64,000 bases of DNA from positions 88,268-152,267 of the forward strand of contig JAILHK010000047.1 in the NCBI GenBank assembly GCA_024695815.1. The letters run 5' to 3'. Positions 17,179-25,373 of the stretch are shown here, piece by piece. The stretch is from Prevotella sp. (lineage in GTDB: Bacteria; Bacteroidota; Bacteroidia; Bacteroidales; Bacteroidaceae). A model generated the notes under the pieces. That model saw only the letters and a program-made list of their open reading frames with translations. It searched no databases and had not been told where the DNA came from. Numbering within the stretch: the first letter of the stretch is position 1; each line of letters starts with the position of its first letter. The position numbers and the translations under genes are program-made.

Positions 17179-17198
17179 TTAGGTTTATGTCATTTATT
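17169..17198. repeat. 30-bp direct repeat, copy 2
   Basis: Matches 15731-15760 at 29 of 30 positions, same orientation. It spans the in-frame stop that closes the hinge frame. Confidence 0.7.
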
Positions 17199-17214
17199 TA
17201 TTGAATTGATGTCG

Positions 17215-17245
17215 CAAATATATAAAATTAGGTGATTGCCAACAA
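17215..17245 (-). promoter_or_regulatory. Possible promoter of the orphan toxin-tip operon
   Basis: Minus strand TTG (17245-17243), 20-bp spacer, TATATTTG (17222-17215). It would transcribe the hinge, tip and lipoprotein genes. The remaining gap to 17480 is AT-rich with no gene seen. Confidence 0.4.
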
Positions 17246-17481
17246 GAAACATACAAAAGAAATGTAAATATTTATAGTTAATTAACGAACGAAGTTTCAG
17301 CATAGAACACACGAAAATTAATATATAGTCTGCAACAGGGATGAGTGATCATTAGGGTTCACTTCAGTTTTTGAATGAATTCGTGGAATTCACTTCATTC
17401 CCCTTGTGCTCATTGCCTCTTTGTTATGTATATTGATGCCGCATCAATATATATAACTTTTTCACATGAAGCAAGAATTTG

Positions 17482-17531
17482 CGAAAAATAAATAAATACA
17501 AAGAGAGGATGCGCTAGGGCGCATCCTCTCT
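17482..17531 (-). terminator. Terminator of the SusC-to-17554 operon
   Basis: Minus strand perfect 13-bp stem AGAGAGGATGCGC / GCGCATCCTCTCT with a short loop, followed by TTTGTATTTATTTATTTTT. It lies 23 bp after the stop at 17554. Confidence 0.9.
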
Positions 17532-17553
17532 GCAATGATATGACGAGGTTCAC

Positions 17554-19560
17554 TTAGAACTTCTTCGTGGTCAGGAACGACGAGGTGCGGGTGGGGCTAT
17601 ACATCTCCCACAGCGATGCAACGGTCCAGCCGGGGGCAAAGATGTCGTTATAAAAGCCCTTACCATTGCGACCGTAGTCCCAGTTGGTGTGTTGTACCAC
17701 CTCGGGGTTGAAGCCCGGTACGCCGATGCCGCAGAGGCGCTCGGGTGTGGGCAACAGCTGGTTGAGCGATGAGTAGATAAGGTTGTAGGCCTGTGTGAAG
17801 CGCTGTTCGCGCAACTCCTCGCCCAGCCACTTCACGATGTGAGGCAACTCAAATACAAACACGTCGATGTGGTTGTTCTCTACAGAGACGTTGCTCCAGC
17901 CACGGCTCTTGAAGCCCAGGTCGCCCAGCATCTGTCCTTTAGCAAAGGGTACATCCCAGAGGTAGTACCATGACAGAGCGAAGTAGGTAGCCTTCTGGCA
18001 CAGGTCGATGTAGTGCTGACGCTCCTGCTTCTTGGTGACCATAGCCATGTAGTAGGTGGCGGTGACGGCGCTGATGGCAGCCTCCTTGTCCTCGCAGTTA
18101 GCATCGAGGGTAGAAGAGAAATAGTCGCTCTTAGAGATGATGTTCTTCTCCAAGTAGTCGATGGTGCGCTTGGCAGCAGCCAGGTAGCGCTTGTCGCCAA
18201 AGAACTTATAGCCCATGACCAGTGTTGAGGTGGCACTGGGGGTAGAACCGCCCGAGGCGTCAACATCGCTGTGGTCGTCGCGATACTTGCGGGGGAAGCT
18301 ACCGTCGGCCTTCTGCAACTGCAACATCTGGTTGAGCAGCGTGCGCATCTTCACCTCCCAGTCCTTATGCTGGCGACCCTGCTTCTTCTCGTAAGCCAGG
18401 TAGTGCAGCACGGCATAGACAGCCTCTGACTGCTGACGGATGCTGTGGATGCAGTCCTTGTCGGCAGGGATGCCATGAGCAATGTGCATATCCTCTTTGA
18501 AGTAGCCACGAGCGGTGAAACCGTGCTGCAGCCAACTGTTGAATATATCCTGTCCCATCTTGACGAAGGTGGCATTGCCGTGCTGTTCGCCATACTCCAA
18601 GGCATTGAAGCCGTTGAGCAGCACACGACCGCAGAAGCCCAGCTGCACATGATCTACGGGGATACAGTCGTCGCAGCGCAGGCCGTGGCCTGAGTGATAC
18701 TTCAAGGCATACTTGTCAACATAGCCCTTGGCAAAATAGTTAGACAGCTGTGCTTTCATCTCGTCAGCGGTGTAGAGCGGCTGAATGGGCTGAGGGTTGA
18801 TCTCGTCCATGCAGAAGTTCCAGGTATCAGCCACAAACTGTCCGTAGTCCTTAGCCTGGCCACGGGTGATGACCCAGGTGACGCTCTGCTTCTCGCCTTT
18901 CTCCAGACAAGCAAAAGCCTGAATGGGAGCTGTCAGCGTCAGCTTGCGGATGTAGCGCTTGGGCGTCTCCATATAAGGATAGCCGAAGGTCAGGCTGGCT
19001 TTGCCTGTGGCATTGTCGAAGCCCAGATAGCCCAGCGAAGTCTTGCCGCTGACGATGACCTCACCCTCCTGATGGGTGGTGAGTGCCTCGACGGGGGCGT
19101 CCAGCTGGCGCAGCACAGTCAGGGTGCTGCCACTCTTAGCATCGAACACACCGGTGAGGGGCGACGACAGACGGTCTTCGCGCACGTTCCAGCTCTTTGA
19201 GGTGTGGAACGATGGTGCCTCCTTAGGCGAACGAAGGTTCTTGTGATACCAGAAACCGGGCAGGTAGAAGTCGCAATCGTCGGTAGCAAACTCCGTGGGG
19301 AGCATCGCACCGAAGTTGAAGTACACCTGATCCTTGGCCTGGAAAGTGATGGTAAGCAACTGGCTTTCGCCTTCCTGCTTCACATTTTTTGTAATGGTCA
19401 AGGGCAGATCTTTGGCTGCCTTCAGCTGTCCCTGTTGCTCAGAGAGATGATAGGTGACAGCATTGTTGCCTGGTTTCTTAATACTAATGTAGAAACGCTG
19501 TGCTGCGCCCTGCATGGCAAAAGCAGCAGCTAACGAGAGTAAAGCAAATCTGTAGTTCAT
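17554..19560 (-). CDS. Secreted protein of unknown function, probable (alpha/alpha) toroid enzyme
   Basis: 668 residues, cleavable signal peptide (cleavage after QGAAQ). The first third (about 25-250) is beta-rich with sandwich-like strands; the rest is alternating helices with the spacing of a six-hairpin glycosidase or lyase (FVADTWNFCMDEINP, GRVLLNGFNALEYGEQHG, SEAVYAVLHYLAYEKKQ, MRTLLNQMLQLQKADGSFP, RYLAAAKRTIDYLEKNI, PHIVKWLGEELREQRFTQAYNLI). Candidate polar residues occur in LRCDDCIPVDHVQ and DANCEDKEAAISAV. I cannot assign a CAZy family. It is last in the SusC-led operon, 23 bp after the BNR protein, so a role in degrading the same glycan is inferred. Confidence 0.6.
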   Translation of the reverse strand: MNYRFALLSLAAAFAMQGAAQRFYISIKKPGNNAVTYHLSEQQGQLKAAKDLPLTITKNVKQEGESQLLTITFQAKDQVYFNFGAMLPTEFATDDCDFYLPGFWYHKNLRSPKEAPSFHTSKSWNVREDRLSSPLTGVFDAKSGSTLTVLRQLDAPVEALTTHQEGEVIVSGKTSLGYLGFDNATGKASLTFGYPYMETPKRYIRKLTLTAPIQAFACLEKGEKQSVTWVITRGQAKDYGQFVADTWNFCMDEINPQPIQPLYTADEMKAQLSNYFAKGYVDKYALKYHSGHGLRCDDCIPVDHVQLGFCGRVLLNGFNALEYGEQHGNATFVKMGQDIFNSWLQHGFTARGYFKEDMHIAHGIPADKDCIHSIRQQSEAVYAVLHYLAYEKKQGRQHKDWEVKMRTLLNQMLQLQKADGSFPRKYRDDHSDVDASGGSTPSATSTLVMGYKFFGDKRYLAAAKRTIDYLEKNIISKSDYFSSTLDANCEDKEAAISAVTATYYMAMVTKKQERQHYIDLCQKATYFALSWYYLWDVPFAKGQMLGDLGFKSRGWSNVSVENNHIDVFVFELPHIVKWLGEELREQRFTQAYNLIYSSLNQLLPTPERLCGIGVPGFNPEVVQHTNWDYGRNGKGFYNDIFAPGWTVASLWEMYSPTRTSSFLTTKKF

Positions 19561-19583
19561 AAAATCAGTTTATTATATAATCA

Positions 19584-21617
19584 TTATTGAATTGCAACGA
19601 TCTTGCCTTCGAGCAGCTCCACCGTGTTCTTGGTACAGGTAGAGCCATTGTAATAGCTGTGAGAGTAGAGCAGCCAGATGGTGTCGCTATCCTTCTGGAA
19701 CAGCGAGCCATAGTATGCACCCTCGCCACGTGGCAGCGACGAGAAAGGAATGGTGGTGTACTTGAAGTTGTGACCGGTATTGTCGCCCACACAAACCTTC
19801 AGACGGTTGGTCTGCCACACATCGCCATTCTGATCCAAGTGTCCCATAACAACCACCTCGCCGGTTTCCAACTGCAAGGCATAGGGGGCACATCCGCCAC
19901 GGATGGGCTCTGCCACCCAACGACGATCATCGACCTGCTCGTCCCAGTCGGCACTATCCCACTCACCGTTGAGCGGACGCCAAGAGATAGAGGGGTTGTT
20001 GCCACTGCCAATGCTCTCGTAGCTGAACAGGATACCCTTGTTGCCCTGCAGCATCACCTGCACAGGCATACCATCGCGCTTGCCGGGGTTATAGCTGGCA
20101 CGCTTTTGTGCGGTCCATGTCTCGCCATTGTCGGTAGAGCGCGACACCACGATTTCCTGATTGAGATTGCCGCCAGTGCCCCACCATTGTTTCTCGCTTG
20201 ACACGAGCAGCTCCAGTTCGCCGCCGGGCAACTGCACAATCTGTGGTTCCCACACACGACCACGCAGCACCGTGATGGGGTCGCCCCAGGTTTCGCCGCC
20301 GTCTTTTGAGATCATGACCAGCACCTGACAGTTGTCGTTGGTCTCGGGATTGGCATTCGATGACCACGTCATCAGGATCCAACCGTTCTGCAGCTTCACC
20401 ATGTCGGCATTCGTGAAGCGATACCAGCCATGAGACAGCCATGTCTTGGTCTTGTCGAGAATCTTCTCGGGGGCAGTCCATGTCTTACCATTGTCGTAAG
20501 AGTGATGGATATAGATGTCGTGCCAGTGGTCCACGCTGCCAGTACCATCGCCACCATGATAGGTGAGGATGAGCGTATCTTTGCTGACACGCAGCATGCG
20601 GGGGTACTCGGCCTGAATGTCTGAGGGGTTCAGCTGGATAGCCGTCTTACGGTCGTTCCACGAAATGCGGTGGGCGGCTGGCTTGACCGTCTGGTCAACC
20701 TCGTAGGTGCTATAGTCGGTCAGGGTGCGAACTGTCTTCTCAATGACCTGCTCGTCGCCATCCACATCGGCAGTGACACGCAGGTAATAAGTGGTGCCAG
20801 GCTGCAAACTTCTCAGCAGAATTGACTTGTAATTATGCGTATCTGCATTGGCCGTTAATATAGTGGCCGTGCTCATATCGTTTTTATCCGTGCCGTACTC
20901 AAACTTCAACGTCGGCTTGGCGCCCACATAGCCAGAGAGCTTGAAAGTTGCCTGAAGCATGTTCTTCGTGATGTTCCAATCCTCACTGTTCCACTCCAGT
21001 CCTGGCAGTGTGTTTACCAACTTACCCGGTCCATAAACGAACGAGCCGTCCGTGGTCTTGATATAAAAACGGATGCTATAAGTTTTGTTGGGCAACAAGC
21101 CTGGACAAGTAGCCTCGAACGACTGACCTGGCAACTGCTGGCCCACGGCCACGTGCTGCATGCTGCGATAGTTGCGGTTCACACCACTATAGTTATAGCA
21201 GAAGCCATATTCGGCTACGGCCGATGGATCGATTGTAAGGTTGTTCACCTCGAAGGTTGCCTCATGACTCAATGTCTGTGTAAGGCTCACACTGAAGGTG
21301 AACACCTTGATGATGTGGGTCTCGGTGAGTGGTTCGCAAGCCTCATCGCCACTGACCATCACACGCAGATAGGTGTCGGCCGAAGGTGTCACCACGTACT
21401 CACGACTGGTGGCGCCACTGATGTTGGTCCACGTCTTTCCCTGGTCGGCAGACTGCTGCCACTGGATAGTGCCATAGTTGTCGGTGTTCCATGCCAGACT
21501 AAGTGTAGTCTTCACGCCACTACGTGCATAACTGGTGATGGTGCGCTGAGCCTGAATGCCCATGCTTACGAGCAGGGCGAGAAGAGATATGAGGAGGGAT
21601 TTATTTGTCTTCATCAT
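19584..21617 (-). CDS. Secreted BNR-repeat beta-propeller hydrolase, possibly GH93-like exo-arabinanase
   Basis: 677 residues, signal peptide (cleavage after IQAQ). Residues about 25-105 form an Ig-like domain that itself carries an Asp-box-like SADQGKTW (56-63); about 105-300 contain two fibronectin-type domains (LLPNKTYSIRFYIKTTDG; LQPGTTYYLRVTADVDG). From about 315 a propeller follows with YPRMLRVSKDTLILTYHGGDG and Asp boxes SYDNGKTW (373), SKDGGETW (437) and STDNGETW (494). Asp-box propellers of this kind are found in GH33 sialidases and GH93 exo-alpha-1,5-arabinanases; the GH43-rich context favours GH93-type activity. A sialidase FRIP motif is not seen. It starts 3 bp after the stop of the small T9SS-like gene. 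Confidence 0.65.
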   Translation of the reverse strand: MMKTNKSLLISLLALLVSMGIQAQRTITSYARSGVKTTLSLAWNTDNYGTIQWQQSADQGKTWTNISGATSREYVVTPSADTYLRVMVSGDEACEPLTETHIIKVFTFSVSLTQTLSHEATFEVNNLTIDPSAVAEYGFCYNYSGVNRNYRSMQHVAVGQQLPGQSFEATCPGLLPNKTYSIRFYIKTTDGSFVYGPGKLVNTLPGLEWNSEDWNITKNMLQATFKLSGYVGAKPTLKFEYGTDKNDMSTATILTANADTHNYKSILLRSLQPGTTYYLRVTADVDGDEQVIEKTVRTLTDYSTYEVDQTVKPAAHRISWNDRKTAIQLNPSDIQAEYPRMLRVSKDTLILTYHGGDGTGSVDHWHDIYIHHSYDNGKTWTAPEKILDKTKTWLSHGWYRFTNADMVKLQNGWILMTWSSNANPETNDNCQVLVMISKDGGETWGDPITVLRGRVWEPQIVQLPGGELELLVSSEKQWWGTGGNLNQEIVVSRSTDNGETWTAQKRASYNPGKRDGMPVQVMLQGNKGILFSYESIGSGNNPSISWRPLNGEWDSADWDEQVDDRRWVAEPIRGGCAPYALQLETGEVVVMGHLDQNGDVWQTNRLKVCVGDNTGHNFKYTTIPFSSLPRGEGAYYGSLFQKDSDTIWLLYSHSYYNGSTCTKNTVELLEGKIVAIQ

Positions 21618-21620
21618 GAG

Positions 21621-22148
21621 TTACTTTTTAACAGTGATTTTCTGGACAGACTCGGTGCCATCGGCATAGATACGACAAAGCACATAAGTGCCATTCTGGA
21701 GTCCATCGGTATATGTTGTAATTGAACGAGTATTCTTAACCAGACGGCCCTTCAAGTCGAAGAGCTTGATTTGTTGTACATCCTGAATATCGGTGGCAGC
21801 TATGCCTGCTGGGTCGGTAGCAGTGAACATCACGCTGACCTGACAGCCGTGACCATCGGTCACCTTTAGATAATAGTTACCCCAATGATTAATCTCGTAA
21901 GTCTTCTGGTTGCCCACCTGCAGTCCGGCAGCATTGGTCCAGAGATAAGTGTAGGAGCCGTCGCCACCTTCCACGCTGACGTCGCTACCCACGGTGATGG
22001 CACCTTGCGAGACATCTACAGTGACCGTCTCTGCAACGGCTTTCAGCGGTGGATATTGATCTACTTTTACGGGGATGACGGTCTGTGCCACTGCTGAAGC
22101 TGCGCCCAGCACCATCATCATCATGACTGACAGCAATAGTTTCTTCAT
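21621..22148 (-). CDS. Small secreted protein with T9SS-type C-terminal sorting domain
   Basis: 175 residues. Signal peptide (cleavage after AVAQ), a PKD/Ig-like domain (about 40-110; GGDGSYTYLWTNAAGLQVG, WGNYYLKVTDGHGC), then a C-terminal domain of about 70 residues with IKLFDLKGRLVKN, LQNGTYVLCRIYADG and a basic end ITVKK. The tail resembles type A sorting domains that direct cargo through the type IX system. Probably a surface-attached accessory binding protein of the operon; 81 bp and a hairpin separate it from the FG-GAP gene. Confidence 0.65.
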   Translation of the reverse strand: MKKLLLSVMMMMVLGAASAVAQTVIPVKVDQYPPLKAVAETVTVDVSQGAITVGSDVSVEGGDGSYTYLWTNAAGLQVGNQKTYEINHWGNYYLKVTDGHGCQVSVMFTATDPAGIAATDIQDVQQIKLFDLKGRLVKNTRSITTYTDGLQNGTYVLCRIYADGTESVQKITVKK

Positions 22149-22174
22149 ATGAGTTCGGTTTATATTGTTTTGTA

Positions 22175-22218
22175 GAAAAAGAGTTAAAGTGGGAGACGCT
22201 CTCCCACCCTAACTCTTA
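22175..22218 (-). terminator. Intercistronic terminator or attenuator after the FG-GAP gene
   Basis: Minus strand stem AGAGTTAGGGTGGGAGA / TCTCCCACTTTAACTCT with a 3-base loop, then TTTTTCTAC. It lies 12 bp after the stop at 22230 and before the next gene of the same operon, so it probably reduces rather than abolishes downstream expression. Confidence 0.7.
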
Positions 22219-22229
22219 TTTGAAAATAA

Positions 22230-24188
22230 TTACTTCATGACTTTGCGAACCTCGCCATTAGACATCTTCACGATGTTGAGACCCTTCTGGGCAGCAGCCA
22301 CACGCTTACCGTCGATGGTAAAGATGTTGGCAACAGCTGCCTTCTGGTTCATATTGCTGATACCATCCAGCTGCTTGGTAACAGTGAATGTGCCAGTAGC
22401 AAAGGTAGAACCCTGCAGGTCGGCAGCAACGGTCTGAACACCCCATGTATATTCGCCAGCAGGGATATTGTTCAGGGTCAGATTAGTGTTCATAAAGGCA
22501 TTACCCTCGCGGAGCACCTTGCGCACACCGTCCTTGTCGCCACCAATGAATGAGGTAGCACCATTGTAAATCTTACCCTGAGCATCCTTGATGAAGTACT
22601 CGTATGTAACGTTCTTCTGAGCTGTGGCTGCAGGAGTCCACGACAGTGCCACGGTATTATCCTCAACCTGTGCAGCAGGAGCTGTAGGAGCAGCAGGACG
22701 TGCAGCCTTTTCCCAAGGATTCTTGGTGAAGACCATTGAACGGCCACCGGGGAAGCCACCTTCGCCACCAGGGAAGTAAGAAGCATCGCCATGATAACCA
22801 GTGAAGGTGTAGTTCAGAGCGCCCTCAACACCATTGTCGAGGAAGAAGATACCCTGCTCAGAAGCACCGGGAATACGCTGGTATGAGGTCAGTCCGTTAG
22901 CACTTCCAGGGAGGAACCAACCAGACTGAGTATTGTCAGAACCGTCAAGCATCTGCTCTGTCCAGCCAAGGAGGAACAGGTCGTAGAGTCCATCACCGTT
23001 GTAGTCAATAGAACGCACACCGGTGTTGGTTGAGTTCAGCGGACGGATGTCCTTGCCGCGAGCAACAAAGTTAGTGTTATCAGTATATGACAGTTCACCT
23101 GCAGTAATCTTACCAATGAGCAGCTGTGGGAAGTAAGCCCAGCCAGTAACTGCATCATCAGGAGACTCACCAGTTACGAAGAGGTCAGGTGTACCGTCGT
23201 TATTGAAGTCGGCAACGGCAAAGTTACCATTACCAAAGTGGTGAGAAACACCAACAGCCAGTTCCATGTCATAGAAGGCAACCTCGCCATCCCCGCTCAT
23301 GTTCATATAAACAGCAAATGTGCGGTTCACCTTCTTGCCTTGAGCAGTCTGAGGGTGGTAAGCATCGTCACCCACATATACAGGATTTTGTTTTTCGTCA
23401 ACACCATTTTGCTTCTGGTTGTCAATGTTGCCCTGTACCATAAAGTCTGCCAGACCATCGTTGTTCAGGTCATAGGCCTTCACGGTGCAGAGAGCGAACT
23501 CATAGTCGCCATCACCATTGCCAACAACACCTTTTTCCAACTGATTTTGGAAAGAGCCGTTACCCTTGTTGATGAGCACACCCACGTTGGCCTGACGGTT
23601 CTGATTAACAGCACTCCAGCCAATGGTTACCACGTCGGGCAGACCATCTGCATTGAAGTCAGCAACATCTACAGAACGAGGATACCATTCTACTTCATTG
23701 CCGTCTTGATCAAGCACCTTATAGTTGGGATCCTTTGTCAGATTGCCCTGTCCGTCGTTCAGATAAACACCGGTATAGTCGTAACCCTCGGCAGCAATGA
23801 ACACATCCACATTGCCATCGCCATTGAAGTCGGCTGGAATCAAGGTTCCACGAATGCCAAACAACATGTCTTTACGGGCAGGATCAGTCTGATTAGCCAA
23901 TTTTGTCTTATCATAAGCTGTTCCATTCCATTTCAGCTTCCAGGCGATGCGGTCCACCTCATACTCATTCTCCTCCAAATCGAGAAGCTTCGTCTTTCCG
24001 GCAACTTCAGAGTTAGGCTGACCAGAGAAAATCAACTCCTTAATACCATCGTTGTCGAGGTCAATTTCAAGACCGCCAGCATAGTCGTTAGCCAATTCCT
24101 GGTCAACACTAGCAATGGTAATACTTTGCTGAGCATTTGCGCTGAGTGCCAAACCGGCAGCGGCCATTAAAGTAAACAATTTTTTCAT
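22230..24188 (-). CDS. Secreted FG-GAP/VCBS-repeat protein with C-terminal sorting domain
   Basis: 652 residues, signal peptide (cleavage after SANAQ). Six FG-GAP-type calcium-binding loops of the form D-x-[ND]-x-D-G: LDNDGIKEL (44), FNGDGNVDVF (121), FNADGLPDVV (178), LNNDGLADFM (241), FNNDGTPDLF (328) and YNGDGLYDLF (396), together likely a beta-propeller. A fibronectin-like domain spans about 495-605, and a T9SS-like tail follows (NIFTIDGKRVAAAQKG, GEVRKVMK). No catalytic signature is visible. In this SusCD operon it may be a surface glycan-binding protein. Confidence 0.75.
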   Translation of the reverse strand: MKKLFTLMAAAGLALSANAQQSITIASVDQELANDYAGGLEIDLDNDGIKELIFSGQPNSEVAGKTKLLDLEENEYEVDRIAWKLKWNGTAYDKTKLANQTDPARKDMLFGIRGTLIPADFNGDGNVDVFIAAEGYDYTGVYLNDGQGNLTKDPNYKVLDQDGNEVEWYPRSVDVADFNADGLPDVVTIGWSAVNQNRQANVGVLINKGNGSFQNQLEKGVVGNGDGDYEFALCTVKAYDLNNDGLADFMVQGNIDNQKQNGVDEKQNPVYVGDDAYHPQTAQGKKVNRTFAVYMNMSGDGEVAFYDMELAVGVSHHFGNGNFAVADFNNDGTPDLFVTGESPDDAVTGWAYFPQLLIGKITAGELSYTDNTNFVARGKDIRPLNSTNTGVRSIDYNGDGLYDLFLLGWTEQMLDGSDNTQSGWFLPGSANGLTSYQRIPGASEQGIFFLDNGVEGALNYTFTGYHGDASYFPGGEGGFPGGRSMVFTKNPWEKAARPAAPTAPAAQVEDNTVALSWTPAATAQKNVTYEYFIKDAQGKIYNGATSFIGGDKDGVRKVLREGNAFMNTNLTLNNIPAGEYTWGVQTVAADLQGSTFATGTFTVTKQLDGISNMNQKAAVANIFTIDGKRVAAAQKGLNIVKMSNGEVRKVMK

Positions 24189-24220
24189 AATAATTTTTTG
24201 TTTAAGTTAGTATTTTAGAG

Positions 24221-24255
24221 TGGGGCGCTGGCGCTCAGGCCTGCGCCCCGGCTCT
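24221..24255 (-). terminator. GC-rich intercistronic hairpin
   Basis: Minus strand GGGGCGC / GCGCCCC stem closing a 14-base loop in the 78-bp gap between the lipoprotein and FG-GAP genes, with no T run. It is more likely an mRNA stability or attenuation element than a full terminator. Confidence 0.5.
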
Positions 24256-24266
24256 GATAATTATTG

Positions 24267-25340
24267 TTATTCGTAACGTGGAGTACTCCATCCCTTCTCG
24301 GCAGAAACGGCGGCTTTCAACCATCCATCTGCATCGATCTCAACAGGAGCTACAAACAAGGGACGACGGGCAAAGCCACTCTTCATTAAGTCCTTACCCG
24401 ACTCGGTAGCATTGAAAGCTATAAAGAGGTGACTTGCATCTGAGTTGACAAAGCCTCGCATGGGATTCTCTGGATTGACGAACCCATTACCAGCCTTCAC
24501 CAACAGTTCGCCAACAGAGCCGTTAGCCAGGTCGTTGCCATTCTTATCCAGGAATGGACCAGTGGCTTCGCTTGACTTGGCATAGTAGATCTCTTTCACG
24601 CCACCAGCGTTGACGGTTCCTGCCAGATAGTAGGTGTTGGCATCCTTGCGAATGATGGCAATATCGCTAAACTGTGCATCCGTCAGTTTTATGCGGGCAC
24701 CATTCAAAGAAGCACCAGTATTCTTGTTCAGCTTGACAGGCTGCAGATAACAACCATCATCAGCCGTGTAGCAGAGATAATACTTCGTACTTACTACAAA
24801 GAAGAAGGGATCGCTGATCTTCTGAGAAGAGATTGCTGCAGCAGTGATGAACTCGCCACGGTCTGTATAGGGACCCTGGGCTGTGGTGGCAGTAGCCACA
24901 CCGATAGAATTTGCGCCCTCCAGAGTGTAGAACATCCAATAGGTGGCACCTGTGATGGCACGAGCATAGTCAACAGAAAGAGAGTTCACACGACTGTCGT
25001 TCCACGATGGAATGGCTGTTTTCTCGAAAGCATCGTTGGCCACGGTCCAGTTCATCAGGTTTGTCGACGACAGCGTAGGACAATAGTTTGTGAGGCCCTT
25101 GGCCCACTGAGTGGTGCTTGAGATGGCAACAAACGTGCTGGCACCCTTAACCACTGTTCCTGCCTCGACCGATGGTTCGATGACTGGGTTGTGGAAGCTG
25201 GTGTTGTCGGGGTTCTGACTACCGTTCCAAATCACGGAGTCCACACCATCGCCTCCCATGTCGGTGCAACTGGTCATGCCGGCAGGAACAAGAGCGCCCA
25301 TGCAGGCAACAGCAGCTATATATTTAATGATATTCTTCAT
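24267..25340 (-). CDS. GH43-like five-bladed propeller lipoprotein with altered catalytic positions
   Basis: 357 residues. Lipoprotein signal with Cys25 (GMTSC). The propeller follows the GH43 plan (NPVIEPSV near 51, STNLMNWTV at 92, ATYWMFYTLEG at 132, SIGVATATTAQGPYTD at 145, ISDPFFF at 175, KYYLCYTADDG at 186). However the usual catalytic base Asp in NP-x(n)-DP is replaced by Glu56, and the region of the catalytic acid reads FSDIAII without a Glu. Asp177 fits the pKa-modulating Asp. It may be a glycan-binding protein derived from a GH43, or an enzyme with shifted residues. It follows SusD by 33 bp, the place where surface glycan-binding lipoproteins usually sit. Confidence 0.65.
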   Translation of the reverse strand: MKNIIKYIAAVACMGALVPAGMTSCTDMGGDGVDSVIWNGSQNPDNTSFHNPVIEPSVEAGTVVKGASTFVAISSTTQWAKGLTNYCPTLSSTNLMNWTVANDAFEKTAIPSWNDSRVNSLSVDYARAITGATYWMFYTLEGANSIGVATATTAQGPYTDRGEFITAAAISSQKISDPFFFVVSTKYYLCYTADDGCYLQPVKLNKNTGASLNGARIKLTDAQFSDIAIIRKDANTYYLAGTVNAGGVKEIYYAKSSEATGPFLDKNGNDLANGSVGELLVKAGNGFVNPENPMRGFVNSDASHLFIAFNATESGKDLMKSGFARRPLFVAPVEIDADGWLKAAVSAEKGWSTPRYE

Positions 25341-25373
25341 AATTGTTCACTCTTAATAATTAATTCATAATTC

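Noticed and set aside
19584..21617. Sialidase (GH33)
   Set aside because: Asp boxes alone are not specific. No FRIP motif is seen and the surrounding genes are GH43-type with no sialic-acid genes.
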